Shown piece after piece: positions 24,973 to 33,089 of a stretch of 64,000 nucleotides of DNA. The position numbers and the translations under genes are program-made. Origin of the DNA: Micromonospora sp. NBC_01699 (GTDB lineage: Bacteria > Actinomycetota > Actinomycetes > Mycobacteriales > Micromonosporaceae); contig NZ_CP109199.1 in NCBI RefSeq assembly GCF_036250065.1, positions 1,550,001-1,614,000 of the forward strand. Direction: 5' to 3'. The notes beneath the pieces are model-generated. The model was given only the letters and a program-made list of their open reading frames with translations. It had not been told where the DNA came from and ran no database searches. Numbering within the stretch: position 1 is the stretch's first letter; every line of letters starts with the position of its first letter.

Positions 24973-26660
24973 GCCAGCCGCAGGCGCGGGAGTTGCAACT
25001 TCCCCCACCGCTGCCCGTGGGTGGGCTGCGGGTTACACCGCTCGGCGGGCTGGGCGCCATCGGGCGCAACATGACCGTGTTCGAGTACGACGGCAAGCTG
25101 CTGGTGGTCGACTGCGGGGTGCTCTTCCCCGACGTCGAACAGCCCGGTGTCGACCTGATTCTGCCCGACTTCGCGCCGATCCTCGATCGGCTGGAGGACG
25201 TGCAGGCGATCGTGTTGACGCACGGGCACGAGGACCACATCGGTGCGGTGCCGTACCTGCTCGCTCACAAACCCGATATTCCGCTGGTGGGTTCGCAGTT
25301 CACCCTCGCGCTGGTCGAGGCGAAGCTGGCCGAGCGGCGGATCGAGCCGTACACGCTGACGGTGCGGGAGGGCGGGCGGGAGCGGCTGGGTCCGTTCGAG
25401 TGCGAGTTCTTCGCGGTCAACCACTCGATCCCGGACGCGCTCGCGGTGGCCATCCGTACCCCGGCCGGTCTGGTGCTGCACACCGGTGACTTCAAGATGG
25501 ACCAACTTCCGCTCGATGGGCGCCTGACCGACCTGGCCGGCTTCGCCCGGCTCGGTGCCGAGGGCGTCGACCTGCTCCTCTCCGATTCGACCAACGCGGA
25601 GATCCCCGGTTTCGTGACGCCGGAGCGGGAGATCGGCCCGATCCTCGGCTCGATCTTCGGCAAGGCGCGCGGCCGGATCATCGTGGCGTCGTTCGCCTCG
25701 CACGTGCACCGGGTGCAGCAGGTGCTCGACGCGGCCACCGAGTACAACCGCAAGGTGGCCCTGATCGGCCGCTCGATGGTGCGCAACATGGGCATCGCCC
25801 GCGACCTCGGGCTGCTCCAGATCCCGCCGGGCCTGGTGGTCGGGCTGGACGAGGCAACCACGTTGCCGCCGAACCAGATCGTGTTCATGTCGACCGGTTC
25901 GCAGGGCGAGCCGATGAGCGCGCTCGGCCGGATGGCCACCGGCGACCACCGGCACATCACGGTGGCGTCCGGCGACACCGTCGTGCTGGCCAGTTCGCTG
26001 GTGCCGGGCAACGAGACCTCGGTCTACCGGGTGATCAACCGGCTGTCCCGCGCCGGTGCGACCGTCATCCACAAGGACGTCGCGAAGGTGCACGTCTCCG
26101 GGCACGCCCCGGCCGGTGAGCTGCTCTACCTGCTCAACGTCGTACGCCCGAGCAACCTGTTGCCGGTGCACGGCGAGTGGCGGCACCTGCGGGCGCACGC
26201 CCGGCTGGGCATCGAGTCCGGTGTTGCCGCCGACCGGGTGGTGATCGCCGAGGACGGCGACGTGGTCGATCTGGTCGAGGGCCGCGCCACGCTCGTCGGC
26301 CACGTGCAGAGCCGGTACGTCTACGTCGACGGTCTCGCCGTCGGTGACGTGAACGAGTCGCTGCTCACCGAGCGGCGGATGCTCGGCGACGGCGGTTTCA
26401 TCGCCGCGACCGTGGTGGTCGACTCGGTGACCGGCAAGGTCGTCGGCGGTCCCACCGTCTCCGCGAAGGGCTTCTCCGACGACCCGGACGCGTTCAACCC
26501 GGTGATCCCGCTGATCACCGAGGCGCTGAGCCGGGCCGCGACGGAGGGCATCACCGATCCGCACCAGCTCCAGCAGATCGTCCGCCGTACGGTCGGGCGC
26601 TGGGTGAACGACGCGTACCGCCGCCGCCCGATGATTGTTCCCAACGTCGTCGAGGTCTGA
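24969..26660 (+). CDS. rnj: Ribonuclease J
   Basis: A 563-residue metallo-beta-lactamase/beta-CASP nuclease with 5'-3' exo- and endoribonuclease activity in mRNA decay and rRNA maturation. The zinc motif is LTHGHEDHIGAVPYLL; VDCGVLFPD and LLLSDSTNAEIPGFV are the other metal-binding segments. The beta-CASP part holds GRIIVASFASHVHRVQQVLD and MSTGSQGEPMSALGRMA, and HVSGHAPAGEL gives motif C. The C-terminal domain is short, as in actinobacteria. It normally lies close to ftsK; here 14.7 kb of other genes intervene. Confidence 0.95.
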   Translation: MSQPQARELQLPPPLPVGGLRVTPLGGLGAIGRNMTVFEYDGKLLVVDCGVLFPDVEQPGVDLILPDFAPILDRLEDVQAIVLTHGHEDHIGAVPYLLAHKPDIPLVGSQFTLALVEAKLAERRIEPYTLTVREGGRERLGPFECEFFAVNHSIPDALAVAIRTPAGLVLHTGDFKMDQLPLDGRLTDLAGFARLGAEGVDLLLSDSTNAEIPGFVTPEREIGPILGSIFGKARGRIIVASFASHVHRVQQVLDAATEYNRKVALIGRSMVRNMGIARDLGLLQIPPGLVVGLDEATTLPPNQIVFMSTGSQGEPMSALGRMATGDHRHITVASGDTVVLASSLVPGNETSVYRVINRLSRAGATVIHKDVAKVHVSGHAPAGELLYLLNVVRPSNLLPVHGEWRHLRAHARLGIESGVAADRVVIAEDGDVVDLVEGRATLVGHVQSRYVYVDGLAVGDVNESLLTERRMLGDGGFIAATVVVDSVTGKVVGGPTVSAKGFSDDPDAFNPVIPLITEALSRAATEGITDPHQLQQIVRRTVGRWVNDAYRRRPMIVPNVVEV

Positions 26661-26679
26661 CCCGAACCGTTTCGAGATC

Positions 26680-26715
26680 CGGGGTGACGTGGCAGCTGCC
26701 GCGTCACCCCGTTTT
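26680..26715 (+). terminator. rnj terminator with U-run
   Basis: CGGGGTGACG (26680-26689) pairs with CGTCACCCCG (26702-26711); an inner GGCAGCTGCC palindrome extends the stem, and TTTT follows at once. This is the most canonical intrinsic terminator in the window. Confidence 0.85.
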
Positions 26716-26765
26716 CATGATCAACCGGCTGTGTCGGGCCGAACTCTTCGGATCACGGAGGGGCG

Positions 26766-27275
26766 TCAGTCGGCGTTGAACCAGCCGGGGACGTCCAGGG
26801 GGAAGGTTTCGGACGGGGTGAGGGTGCGTAGGTCGGTTTCGAACCCGCGGAGGCGGTCGGGGCCGAGTGTGGTGGCCCAGCGGGCGCGGATTTGGTCGAA
26901 GATGCGTGCCGACCGGACGAGCGAGTCGACGCCGCGTTCGGTGAGGCGTACGACCCTGCGGCGGGCGTCGCGCGGGTCGGACTCGCGTACGACGTAGCCG
27001 AGGCGTTCCAGCCCGTCGATGGTCTTGCCGGCGGCCTGTTTCGAGACGCCGAGCCGTCGGCCGAGTTCGGCCGCGGTGGTGCCGTCGGGGCCGATGGCCT
27101 GGAAGACGAAGCCGTGCATGGGTCGCAGGTCGGGGTGACCCTGCCGGGCGAGTTGTGTGTGCAGCTCGTCAATCATGAGACGGAAGCCCTGGAACAGCCG
27201 CAGCGGCAGCTCATAACCAGGCATCTCGCCGGGCATCTCGTGGCCGGGCAGCTCACCGGACAGCTCACTTGACAC
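26766..27275 (-). CDS. MarR-family transcriptional regulator
   Basis: A 169-residue winged-helix regulator. TTAAELGRRLGVSKQAAGKT is the helix-turn-helix and LERLGYVVRESDPRDARRRV the wing with the conserved D-x-R-D-x-R. The N-terminus before ELPLRLFQGFRLMIDELHTQ is unusual: a short repetitive segment of Gly-His/Glu-Met-Pro-Gly type. The start is uncertain (TTG 27284, GTG 27275 or the internal ATGs). It is divergent from a cupin gene, with two GACAAC-type operator sites between them, so it most likely represses itself and the cupin gene. Confidence 0.88.
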   Translation of the reverse strand: MSSELSGELPGHEMPGEMPGYELPLRLFQGFRLMIDELHTQLARQGHPDLRPMHGFVFQAIGPDGTTAAELGRRLGVSKQAAGKTIDGLERLGYVVRESDPRDARRRVVRLTERGVDSLVRSARIFDQIRARWATTLGPDRLRGFETDLRTLTPSETFPLDVPGWFNAD

Positions 27276-27279
27276 GGTC

Positions 27280-27315
27280 GACAACCTGGTTAACTATTTC
27301 GACAACCACGTTGTC
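27280..27315. promoter_or_regulatory. Two tandem MarR-type operator sites
   Basis: A perfect palindrome GACAACCACGTTGTC lies at 27301-27315 and an imperfect copy GACAACCTGGTTAAC at 27280-27294, 21 bases apart, i.e. on the same helix face. A TTGACA is at 27269-27274, and a TAATCT -10-like hexamer for the cupin gene immediately follows the second site at 27316. Binding there would block the cupin promoter. Confidence 0.7.
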
Positions 27316-27334
27316 TAATCTAGGGGATCCGTCC

Positions 27335-27742
27335 ATGCCTGTCATCCGCCACGCCGAGAGCCGCCGTACCGAGACCCCGAACGCGACCATGACCACCCTC
27401 GCCTCACCCGCCCAGGGCGGCGCCGGCCAGCTCGTCTGGCGGGTCGACATGGGCGCCGGCCAGGCCGGTCCGCTGCACGGCATCGACACCGAGCAGGTCT
27501 GGACCGTGCTGACCGGCGCCGCCACCGTCGAACTCGCCGACGAGGCGTACGTCATCGAGCCCGGCGACACGCTCGTCATCCCGGCCGACGCCCCGCGCCG
27601 GGTAGCCGCCGCCCCGGACGGGTTCGCCGCCGTCGTGGTGGCACCGGTCGGGATGCGGGCGTACCGGCTCGACGCCGCGGTGGTGGCTGCGCACTGTGCC
27701 GTACCGGACGGGGACAAGCTCGTGCCGGCCTGGGTGGTCTGA
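27335..27742 (+). CDS. Cupin-domain protein
   Basis: A 135-residue single-domain cupin. The barrel is visible from QLVWRVDMGAGQAGPLHGID to EPGDTLVIPADAPRRVAA; the metal-binding motif is reduced, with His in PLHGIDTEQVW and Pro-Ala-Asp-Ala-Pro in motif 2. It is divergently paired with a MarR regulator. Such pairs often respond to small lipophilic or oxidised ligands, and the cupin may bind or modify the effector. That is inference; no substrate can be read from the sequence. Confidence 0.82.
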   Translation: MPVIRHAESRRTETPNATMTTLASPAQGGAGQLVWRVDMGAGQAGPLHGIDTEQVWTVLTGAATVELADEAYVIEPGDTLVIPADAPRRVAAAPDGFAAVVVAPVGMRAYRLDAAVVAAHCAVPDGDKLVPAWVV

Positions 27743-27846
27743 GTCGGGCGGGGCGGGGTGCGGATCGAGCGCGAGTGTCGACGTACCGGTGGATCGTGGA
27801 TCCGGCCGACGAACCGTGCGTCGACGGTGGAGCGACCAGCCGGCGC

Positions 27847-28158
27847 TCAATCGCGCGGTATGCCCTTTGTTCCCGATGGTTCCAGGAACTCGACCCGTGC
27901 GCCCGCCAGGCACCGTTCCTTTTCCGCGTGAAAGCGTACGACGTGCGGTTGACGCTCGTGTGATTCGAACGCCTCCCGGTCCCGGTAGACCTCGTAGAAG
28001 ACTCGGGCGAGCGGTTCGTCCTCGATCCGATGGGTCGCATAGACGAGCGTGCCCGGTTCGCTGCTTTCGATCAGGGGCAGAGTCTCCGAAGCCAGCCGGT
28101 CAAACTCAACCGCAGCCTCATCATCCAAAAGCTCGAACCGAACCACCAGCGCAAACAT
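27847..28158 (-). CDS. Antibiotic biosynthesis monooxygenase (ABM) domain protein
   Basis: A 103-residue ferredoxin-like alpha/beta barrel protein. MFALVVRFELLDDEAAVEFD begins the domain, and VYATHRIEDEPLARVFYEVY followed by RDREAFESHERQPHVVRF is the ABM signature with the conserved His. Small stand-alone members act as quinol monooxygenases or haem-degrading-like enzymes. ATG 28158 is chosen; the open frame further upstream runs through the hairpin element at 28216-28294. The 5' end of the gene shows strong strand bias toward the element. Confidence 0.82.
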   Translation of the reverse strand: MFALVVRFELLDDEAAVEFDRLASETLPLIESSEPGTLVYATHRIEDEPLARVFYEVYRDREAFESHERQPHVVRFHAEKERCLAGARVEFLEPSGTKGIPRD

Positions 28159-28215
28159 CAACCATCCCCACTCAGCCCCCACCACCGTACCCGCCCCGCC
28201 CGCGCCCGCCCGCCC

Positions 28216-28294
28216 CCCACTGCCGTTGATCATGAAGTTAACGCGGACATTTCGGACTGGAATCTGCGCTAACTTCATGATCAACGGCAGTGGG
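28216..28294. repeat. Intergenic hairpin element, family C copy 1
   Basis: Perfect 25-base arms at 28216-28240 (ending CCGTTGATCATGAAGTTA) and 28270-28294, with a 29-base loop containing ATTTCGGACTGGAAT. The left flank is C-rich (28185-28215), the right flank a GGGCGGGGGTGGGG-type tract (28292-28340). The neighbouring ORFs at 28158 (minus) and 28340 (minus) are co-directional. A diverged copy C2 is at 62351-62411. Confidence 0.85.
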
Positions 28295-28339
28295 CGGGGG
28301 TGGGGCGGGGGTGGGGCGGGGTGGGTGGGCGGGTGGGGG

Positions 28340-29020
28340 TTAGTTTGTTAGGGTTTGGTGTAGGTGGTAGCGTTTTACGCTTATTTGGCGTACGGCTTGC
28401 ATGGTTTGGACTCGGGTCCAGAGGGGGCCTTGTGCGATGGCGCCGTGGTTGGCTGCCAGGGCTTCGATGTGTGCCTGTGGGGTTGTCCACTCGGCGTAGT
28501 TCAGGATGTGGGTGCCGTCGTCGCTGATGTGGAAGAAGGCGCCGATGCCACCGGTGGGTAGGTTCTGGGTGGCCCCGAGTGCGTCGAAGACCGCGTCGAT
28601 CCAGATACGTGAGCGTTCGGGGCCGTCGGTGTCGACCCGGACGGCCACGACGGTGCCCGGAATCCGGCCGTCGTCGGCCCGCGAGCCCCGATAGATGCGG
28701 TACCGGGCCGCGTCGCGTCGTTCGATTCCGGGTACGGCGGCGTCGATCCGGCCCGCCCTGGCGGCACGACCGTTGCTGGCGTACGCGTCGACCGCCGCCT
28801 CGTCCGTCCACTGCGAGTAGTGCCGGATCAGCTCGCCGTCGGTGTCGAGGTAGATGGCGTACGACAGCAGGCCCTCCGGCCAGTCGGCGTCCTGCCAGGC
28901 GGCGACCGTCGCCTCGGCGGCGGCACGCTGCCGCTCGGGAGTGCCGAGCAGCCACTCGCTCGACAGGGCGACGCCCGCGTCCGTACGGGTGAGGTCGGGA
29001 AGTTGCTCGGTGACGCGCAC
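28340..29020 (-). CDS. Two-domain antibiotic biosynthesis monooxygenase-like protein
   Basis: A 226-residue protein with two ABM-like halves. The first contains LLSYAIYLDTDGELIRHYSQ and WTDEAAVDAYASNG; the second contains VAVRVDTDGPERSRIWIDAV, FFHISDDGTHILNYAEW and TTPQAHIEAL. GTG 29020 is chosen because AAGGAG lies seven bases upstream. The 3' end of the gene reads into the G/T-rich flank of element C1 and is depleted of C on the + strand. Upstream is a MerR-type promoter with a 19-bp spacer, so expression is probably induced by an effector-activated MerR protein encoded elsewhere. Confidence 0.8.
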   Translation of the reverse strand: MRVTEQLPDLTRTDAGVALSSEWLLGTPERQRAAAEATVAAWQDADWPEGLLSYAIYLDTDGELIRHYSQWTDEAAVDAYASNGRAARAGRIDAAVPGIERRDAARYRIYRGSRADDGRIPGTVVAVRVDTDGPERSRIWIDAVFDALGATQNLPTGGIGAFFHISDDGTHILNYAEWTTPQAHIEALAANHGAIAQGPLWTRVQTMQAVRQISVKRYHLHQTLTN

Positions 29021-29064
29021 GGGTCGGCTCCTTCGGGTGGGTCGCGTGGTGCTGGTACGGGCCG

Positions 29065-29095
29065 ACCCTAGAACCCCAACCAATGTTGAGGTCAA
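29065..29095 (-). promoter_or_regulatory. MerR-type promoter of the two-domain ABM gene
   Basis: On the minus strand, TTGACC (29090-29095) and TAGGGT (29065-29070) are separated by 19 bases rather than 17. The spacer carries an imperfect dyad, ACCTCAAC-ATTG-GTTGGGGT. Long spacer plus dyad between -35 and -10 is the hallmark of promoters activated by MerR/SoxR-family proteins. No merR gene lies in this window. Confidence 0.55.
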
Positions 29096-29303
29096 GTGAT
29101 CCGCCTCGTGGAACTTGGCTGTCATATGTCGGGTCTGCTGTGTCGCGAGGTGATCTGGGTTATCACGAGGACTCTCCGAACGGAGAGGGCGATCGATTGT
29201 CAGGCGTCGATCGGGGGTGAAAAATTCAGCCAGTTGCCACGCTCGCGAGGCCCATGGTGGGCCGGTGCGGTGCTGGCGCGGCTGACCCAGGGAGAGTGAG
29301 AAC
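29096..29303. other. Intergenic region before the secreted peptide gene
   Basis: This 208-base gap is lower in GC than its surroundings. It contains a perfect hairpin CTCTCC-GAAC-GGAGAG (29172-29187), a CGATCG pair at about 29190 and 29208, and GCCCATGGTGGGC (29251-29263). The downstream gene is probably transcribed from within it. No coding sequence seen. Confidence 0.4.
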
Positions 29304-29567
29304 ATGCTGCGTCGTCTCTTTGTCGCGGTGGTGCTCGCCATCGGCATCACCGCCCTTATTCCCAGCTCACCGGCCCAGGCCCTCTATCCCTGCCCGGCCG
29401 GCAAAATGTGTCTGCACACCTGGTACGCCGACTCCGCCCACACGACCTGGAGGGGCAGCTACAGCATCAACTGCGACGCGGTGGTGCTTCGGCTCGGCAC
29501 CCAGTCCGGATACCTGGTCTTCACCACGAGTCCGTGCGGGGGTGTGGAGCCGCCGCCGATCAGCTGA
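29304..29567 (+). CDS. Small secreted Cys-containing protein (DUF6289-like)
   Basis: An 87-residue protein with a clear Sec signal peptide (basic MLRRLF, hydrophobic VAVVLAIGITALI, cleavage after AQA at about residue 26). The mature part of about 61 residues has four Cys, in LYPCPAGKMC, SINCDAVV and TTSPCGG, suggesting two disulfides. The TWYADSAHTTWRGSYSINC pattern resembles DUF6289 proteins of actinobacteria; this is recalled, not searched. It stands alone with its own leader. Function unknown, possibly extracellular. Confidence 0.7.
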   Translation: MLRRLFVAVVLAIGITALIPSSPAQALYPCPAGKMCLHTWYADSAHTTWRGSYSINCDAVVLRLGTQSGYLVFTTSPCGGVEPPPIS

Positions 29568-29646
29568 TGTCGTCGTCGATCGGCTGATGACGCCCGGACC
29601 GTCGAGCCGTGGGCGTTCCGGGTGCGTCCGGTGACACACTGTGCGG

Positions 29647-31767
29647 ATGTTGGTGAGCGCCCGGCGACAATCGGTGAGATTCGGCCGCGACACTATCGGT
29701 GCCCTGCTGGCGCTGCTCCTGCTCGGCCTCACCGTCTTCTACGGGCTGCGTGAGGCCGGTTCACCAGGCGGCGGCGGTCCGACCGTGAGCGGCTACCTCG
29801 AAGCGTCCAGTCTCAGCGGCAAGGAGCAGATCACCATCGGGGTGTTCTTCGACCTACCGCTGCTGGGCTACCGGGAACCGACCGGCGAGCTGACCGGATT
29901 CGACGTTGAGATAGCCAGGTACCTGGGGCACTCACTGGGTTTCCGGGACGACCAGATCCTGTTCGTGTCGGTAACCCCCGAAGATCGGCTCGCCGCCCTG
30001 CGTACGGGCCGGGTCGACCTGGTTCTGGCGTCGTTTTCCATCACCGGGGAGCGCCAGAAGCAGGTACGTTTCGCCGGCCCGTACCTGGTCGCCACGCAGG
30101 AGCTGCTGGTGCCGACCGCACTCGCGAACGAGGTGCGCGAGGTGGCGGACCTGCGCGGGCGGCGCATCTGCGTGACCGGCGGCTCGACCAGCGAGCTGCA
30201 ACTACAGCGTCTCAACGTGCTGACGGCGGTCGCCGCCACCGTGCAGAACTGCGTCGACGGTCTGAAGAACGGCCGGTACGACGGCTTCTTCGCCTCCAGC
30301 GACCTGCTCGCCAGTGTCCGGTACGGGTCGGAGGACCGGCTGAGCCTGGTCGACCTGCCGCTGGACACGACCGAACTGCTCGGCGTCGGACTGCCGCTCG
30401 GCGATGTCCACCTCCAGGCCCTGATCGAGCACTTCCTCCAGCGCAGCTACCTGGACCCGGACCGGCAGGGCAGCCCCTGGCAGGTCGCGTACGACAGGAC
30501 GCTCGGCCGGTCCGGCCTGGTCGCGATCCAGCCATTGGTCACGTCCAGTGTCAACCTGTACGACGATCTCGACCCGCAGGCGCTGGCCGTCGGTCGCACG
30601 TCGTACCGCGTACCCCGGCACGCCTCGGTGCCGCCGGCCGGGCAGGGCACCCGACGCCGGTCCCGGCTGCCCCGGCAACGCCGGACCGTCCCGAGGCGAC
30701 GCCGGACAGTGCTCCGACCGCTGCCGTCCGACCGGGGGACCCGGCGGACGGCGAGTGACCCGGCCCCGGACGACCGTCCCGCCGGTCCGCCGACGCGCGG
30801 GTTCGACTGGCAGGGGCCCTGGCCGCTGATCGTCGGTATCCCGGTGACGGTATCGGCGCTGCACGTGTGGATCCAGAGTGGCGGCAACATGCAGCTCACG
30901 TTGCTGATGTTGCAGAACATCAACCCGGTCAGCTTCTTCACCACCATGGTGTTCGCCGCGCTCTGGCAACTCGCCATGGTGCCGGTCCTGATCCTGGCGG
31001 TCGGCAGCCTGATCCTGCGCAGCGCCGCCGATCCGGCCGACGAGGAGGTTCTTACCGCCCGGTACGCCTTCGCCCGGTGGACCCGACGCATCCCGAACTC
31101 CGTACGTTGGATCAGCTTCGCGCTCGCCGCGATCAGTTGGCCGGTGATGTACCTGGCCTGGTACGCGCTGGCCCTGTACAGCGTCGCGTTGGGGCCGACG
31201 CGTCGGGACCGGCCGGTCCGGCTGCCCACGATCGTGTCCGGTGCGGCGGTGGCGGCACTGATCCTGCTCGTCCCGTTGTTCCGGTCCGCCTGGCGGGCCG
31301 GCGCGGGGTTCCCGATAGTGGCGCTGGCCGCACCGCTGCTGCTGCTCGTGCTCGGCGCGGGGGGACCGATCCAGCGTACGGCGGTGCCGCTGTTCGCCCG
31401 GGGTGCGGCCCTGCTGGCACTCGTGCTCGGCGTGATCGGCCTGCACGGCATCGTCACCACACCGATCCTGCCGTTGAGCATGATCGCCGTCGCCCAGCCC
31501 GGCCAGGACGCGCAGGAACGCCTGGTCGGTGGGCACATCCTGGGGGTGGACGAGCGGTACACGATGGTCCTGCCCAAGCGGGGCGGCATCGAGATGCTGA
31601 GCAACGACGAGATCCGGTCGCAGCTCACCTGCCTGCGGGTCGAACCGGAGCGGTACGAGCTCGACCTGCTCACCGTTCTCCTGGACCAGTCCCTGCTGGA
31701 CCGGATCGCCCGCGATCAGCGGCCGGATCTGGAGTCCGACCCCGGCTGCCGTCCGGTGCTGCGCTGA
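29647..31767 (+). CDS. Membrane-anchored solute-binding domain fused to a six-TM module
   Basis: About 706 residues with an unusual architecture. TM1 (GALLALLLLGLTVFYGL) anchors an extracytoplasmic family 3 (amino-acid type) binding domain at about residues 60-290: ITIGVFFDLPLLGYREPTGE, TGFDVEIARYLGHSLGF and SFSITGERQKQVRFAGPYLV. A disordered Arg/Pro-rich linker follows (about 330-385), then about six hydrophobic helices (392-605) and a 100-residue C-terminal domain with two Cys. ATG 29647 is preferred, with CACACT six bases upstream; GTG 29641 is possible. No ABC permease or kinase motif was recognised in the second half. It may be a ligand sensor or transporter-like protein. The Imm51 gene follows 44 bases later. 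Confidence 0.72.
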   Translation: MLVSARRQSVRFGRDTIGALLALLLLGLTVFYGLREAGSPGGGGPTVSGYLEASSLSGKEQITIGVFFDLPLLGYREPTGELTGFDVEIARYLGHSLGFRDDQILFVSVTPEDRLAALRTGRVDLVLASFSITGERQKQVRFAGPYLVATQELLVPTALANEVREVADLRGRRICVTGGSTSELQLQRLNVLTAVAATVQNCVDGLKNGRYDGFFASSDLLASVRYGSEDRLSLVDLPLDTTELLGVGLPLGDVHLQALIEHFLQRSYLDPDRQGSPWQVAYDRTLGRSGLVAIQPLVTSSVNLYDDLDPQALAVGRTSYRVPRHASVPPAGQGTRRRSRLPRQRRTVPRRRRTVLRPLPSDRGTRRTASDPAPDDRPAGPPTRGFDWQGPWPLIVGIPVTVSALHVWIQSGGNMQLTLLMLQNINPVSFFTTMVFAALWQLAMVPVLILAVGSLILRSAADPADEEVLTARYAFARWTRRIPNSVRWISFALAAISWPVMYLAWYALALYSVALGPTRRDRPVRLPTIVSGAAVAALILLVPLFRSAWRAGAGFPIVALAAPLLLLVLGAGGPIQRTAVPLFARGAALLALVLGVIGLHGIVTTPILPLSMIAVAQPGQDAQERLVGGHILGVDERYTMVLPKRGGIEMLSNDEIRSQLTCLRVEPERYELDLLTVLLDQSLLDRIARDQRPDLESDPGCRPVLR

Positions 31768-31811
31768 CCCCCGCGTCGCGGTCGGAGGTCCGTGGCTGCG
31801 AAGCTTCCGCC

Positions 31812-32150
31812 GTGGACGCGATACGGCTGCACGAGCTGACCCCGGGCAAATACTCGCTGTTGTTGAACGCGGGATCCACCGATGTGGACGACGTGATAGC
31901 GGAGCTCGGTCACGAACCCAACGGGTACTTCTGGGAGGGCATCGCCCAGTTGCTGGTCAGCACCGAGGCGCCGGCACTCGAAGGGCGTTTCGGCTACGAC
32001 CCGGAGGGCGGCATGTTCGTCGCCTACGGTACGGACCGGGACGCACTCGAAGAACTGGCCACCCTGATGCGCGCGGTGGCGACCGACACCGAGCGGGCCC
32101 GACAGTTGATCACCTCGGCGAAGGCGAACGGGTTCGAGTTCGACGACTGA
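31812..32150 (+). CDS. Imm51-family immunity protein (orphan)
   Basis: A 112-residue protein. HELTPGKYSLLLNAGSTDVD, ELGHEPNGYFWEGIAQLLVS, FGYDPEGGMFVAYGTDRDAL and the acidic ending ANGFEFDD match the immunity protein 51 pattern. Such proteins neutralise polymorphic toxins in contact-dependent or secreted toxin systems. No toxin gene is adjacent: upstream is the binding-domain/membrane fusion, downstream a DUF72 gene. It may protect against toxins of relatives or be a leftover. GTG 31812 is chosen on alignment from memory; the ribosome site is weak. Confidence 0.75.
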   Translation: MDAIRLHELTPGKYSLLLNAGSTDVDDVIAELGHEPNGYFWEGIAQLLVSTEAPALEGRFGYDPEGGMFVAYGTDRDALEELATLMRAVATDTERARQLITSAKANGFEFDD

Positions 32151-32233
32151 TGTGATCGCCCCTCGCCGCCGCGAATAGGGTGAACCGGTCGAGCCGCCCG
32201 GGCGCGCGTTCAGCTGTGGGAGGGATCCGGGTC

Positions 32234-33085
32234 ATGCGTCTGCACGTGGGATGCGCCATGTGGACTCACCGGTCGTGGCAGGGGCGGTTGCTGGCGCATC
32301 CGCTGCCGGCGCACGAGCGCCTGCGGCACTACGCGAGCTGGTGCGACGCGGTCGAGGGAAACACGACGTTCTACGCCACCCCGGCGAGGGACACCGTCGT
32401 TACGTGGGCGCAGCAGACCGACCCCGACTTCCGGTTCGTGATCAAGCTGCCGAAGCCGATCACACACGAGCGCCGGCTCACCGACGTCGACGACGCGCTG
32501 CGGGTGTTCCTGGACGCGATCGAGCCGCTCGGCCCGCGTACGCATGCGCTCTGGGTCCAGTTGCCGGGATCGTTCGCGCCGGCCGACGTACCGGTGCTCG
32601 CGCGTTTCCTGCGCCAGTCCTCCGGTACGCACCGGTACGCCGTGGAGGTCCGCCATCCCGCGTTCTTCGAGGACCCACGGGCGACGTCGTCGCTCGAAAA
32701 CGTGCTCACCGCCGCCGGTGCCGAATGGGTTCCGTTCGACACCACCGCGTTCTTCCGGAGCCCGCCGACCAGTGACGCGGAACGGGACGCGTGGATGAAG
32801 AAGCCGCGCATGCCGCTCCGGGCGCTCGCGCTGACCGACCGGCCGATCGTCCGGTACCTCGGCCGCGACGACACCACGCTGACGGTCGAGGGCTGGCAGC
32901 ACTGGGTGGAGGTCGTCACCGGCTGGCTGCGCGAGGGCCGCTCGCCGACCGTGTTCATCCACACCCCGGACAACGCCGACGCGCCCGTGCTCGCCCGACG
33001 CTTCCATGACGAGGTACGGGCCCGAGTGCCCGAACTCGCACCGCTGCCCGAGCCGATCCCGGCCGAACCCCTCACCCTCTTCTGA
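32234..33085 (+). CDS. DUF72 family protein (YecE-like TIM barrel)
   Basis: A 283-residue protein. The family pattern is clear in VGCAMWTHRSWQGRLLAHPL, HYASWCDAVEGNTTFYATPA, DFRFVIKLPKPITHERRL, LWVQLPGSFAP, RYAVEVRHPAFF and FIHTPDNADAPVLARRF. DUF72 proteins adopt a TIM-barrel fold; the biochemical role is not established. GGAGGG about ten bases before ATG 32234 supports this start; a TAGGGT at 32175 may be the -10. It converges with the APH-type gene, with four bases between stops. Confidence 0.88.
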   Translation: MRLHVGCAMWTHRSWQGRLLAHPLPAHERLRHYASWCDAVEGNTTFYATPARDTVVTWAQQTDPDFRFVIKLPKPITHERRLTDVDDALRVFLDAIEPLGPRTHALWVQLPGSFAPADVPVLARFLRQSSGTHRYAVEVRHPAFFEDPRATSSLENVLTAAGAEWVPFDTTAFFRSPPTSDAERDAWMKKPRMPLRALALTDRPIVRYLGRDDTTLTVEGWQHWVEVVTGWLREGRSPTVFIHTPDNADAPVLARRFHDEVRARVPELAPLPEPIPAEPLTLF

Positions 33086-33089
33086 CCGG

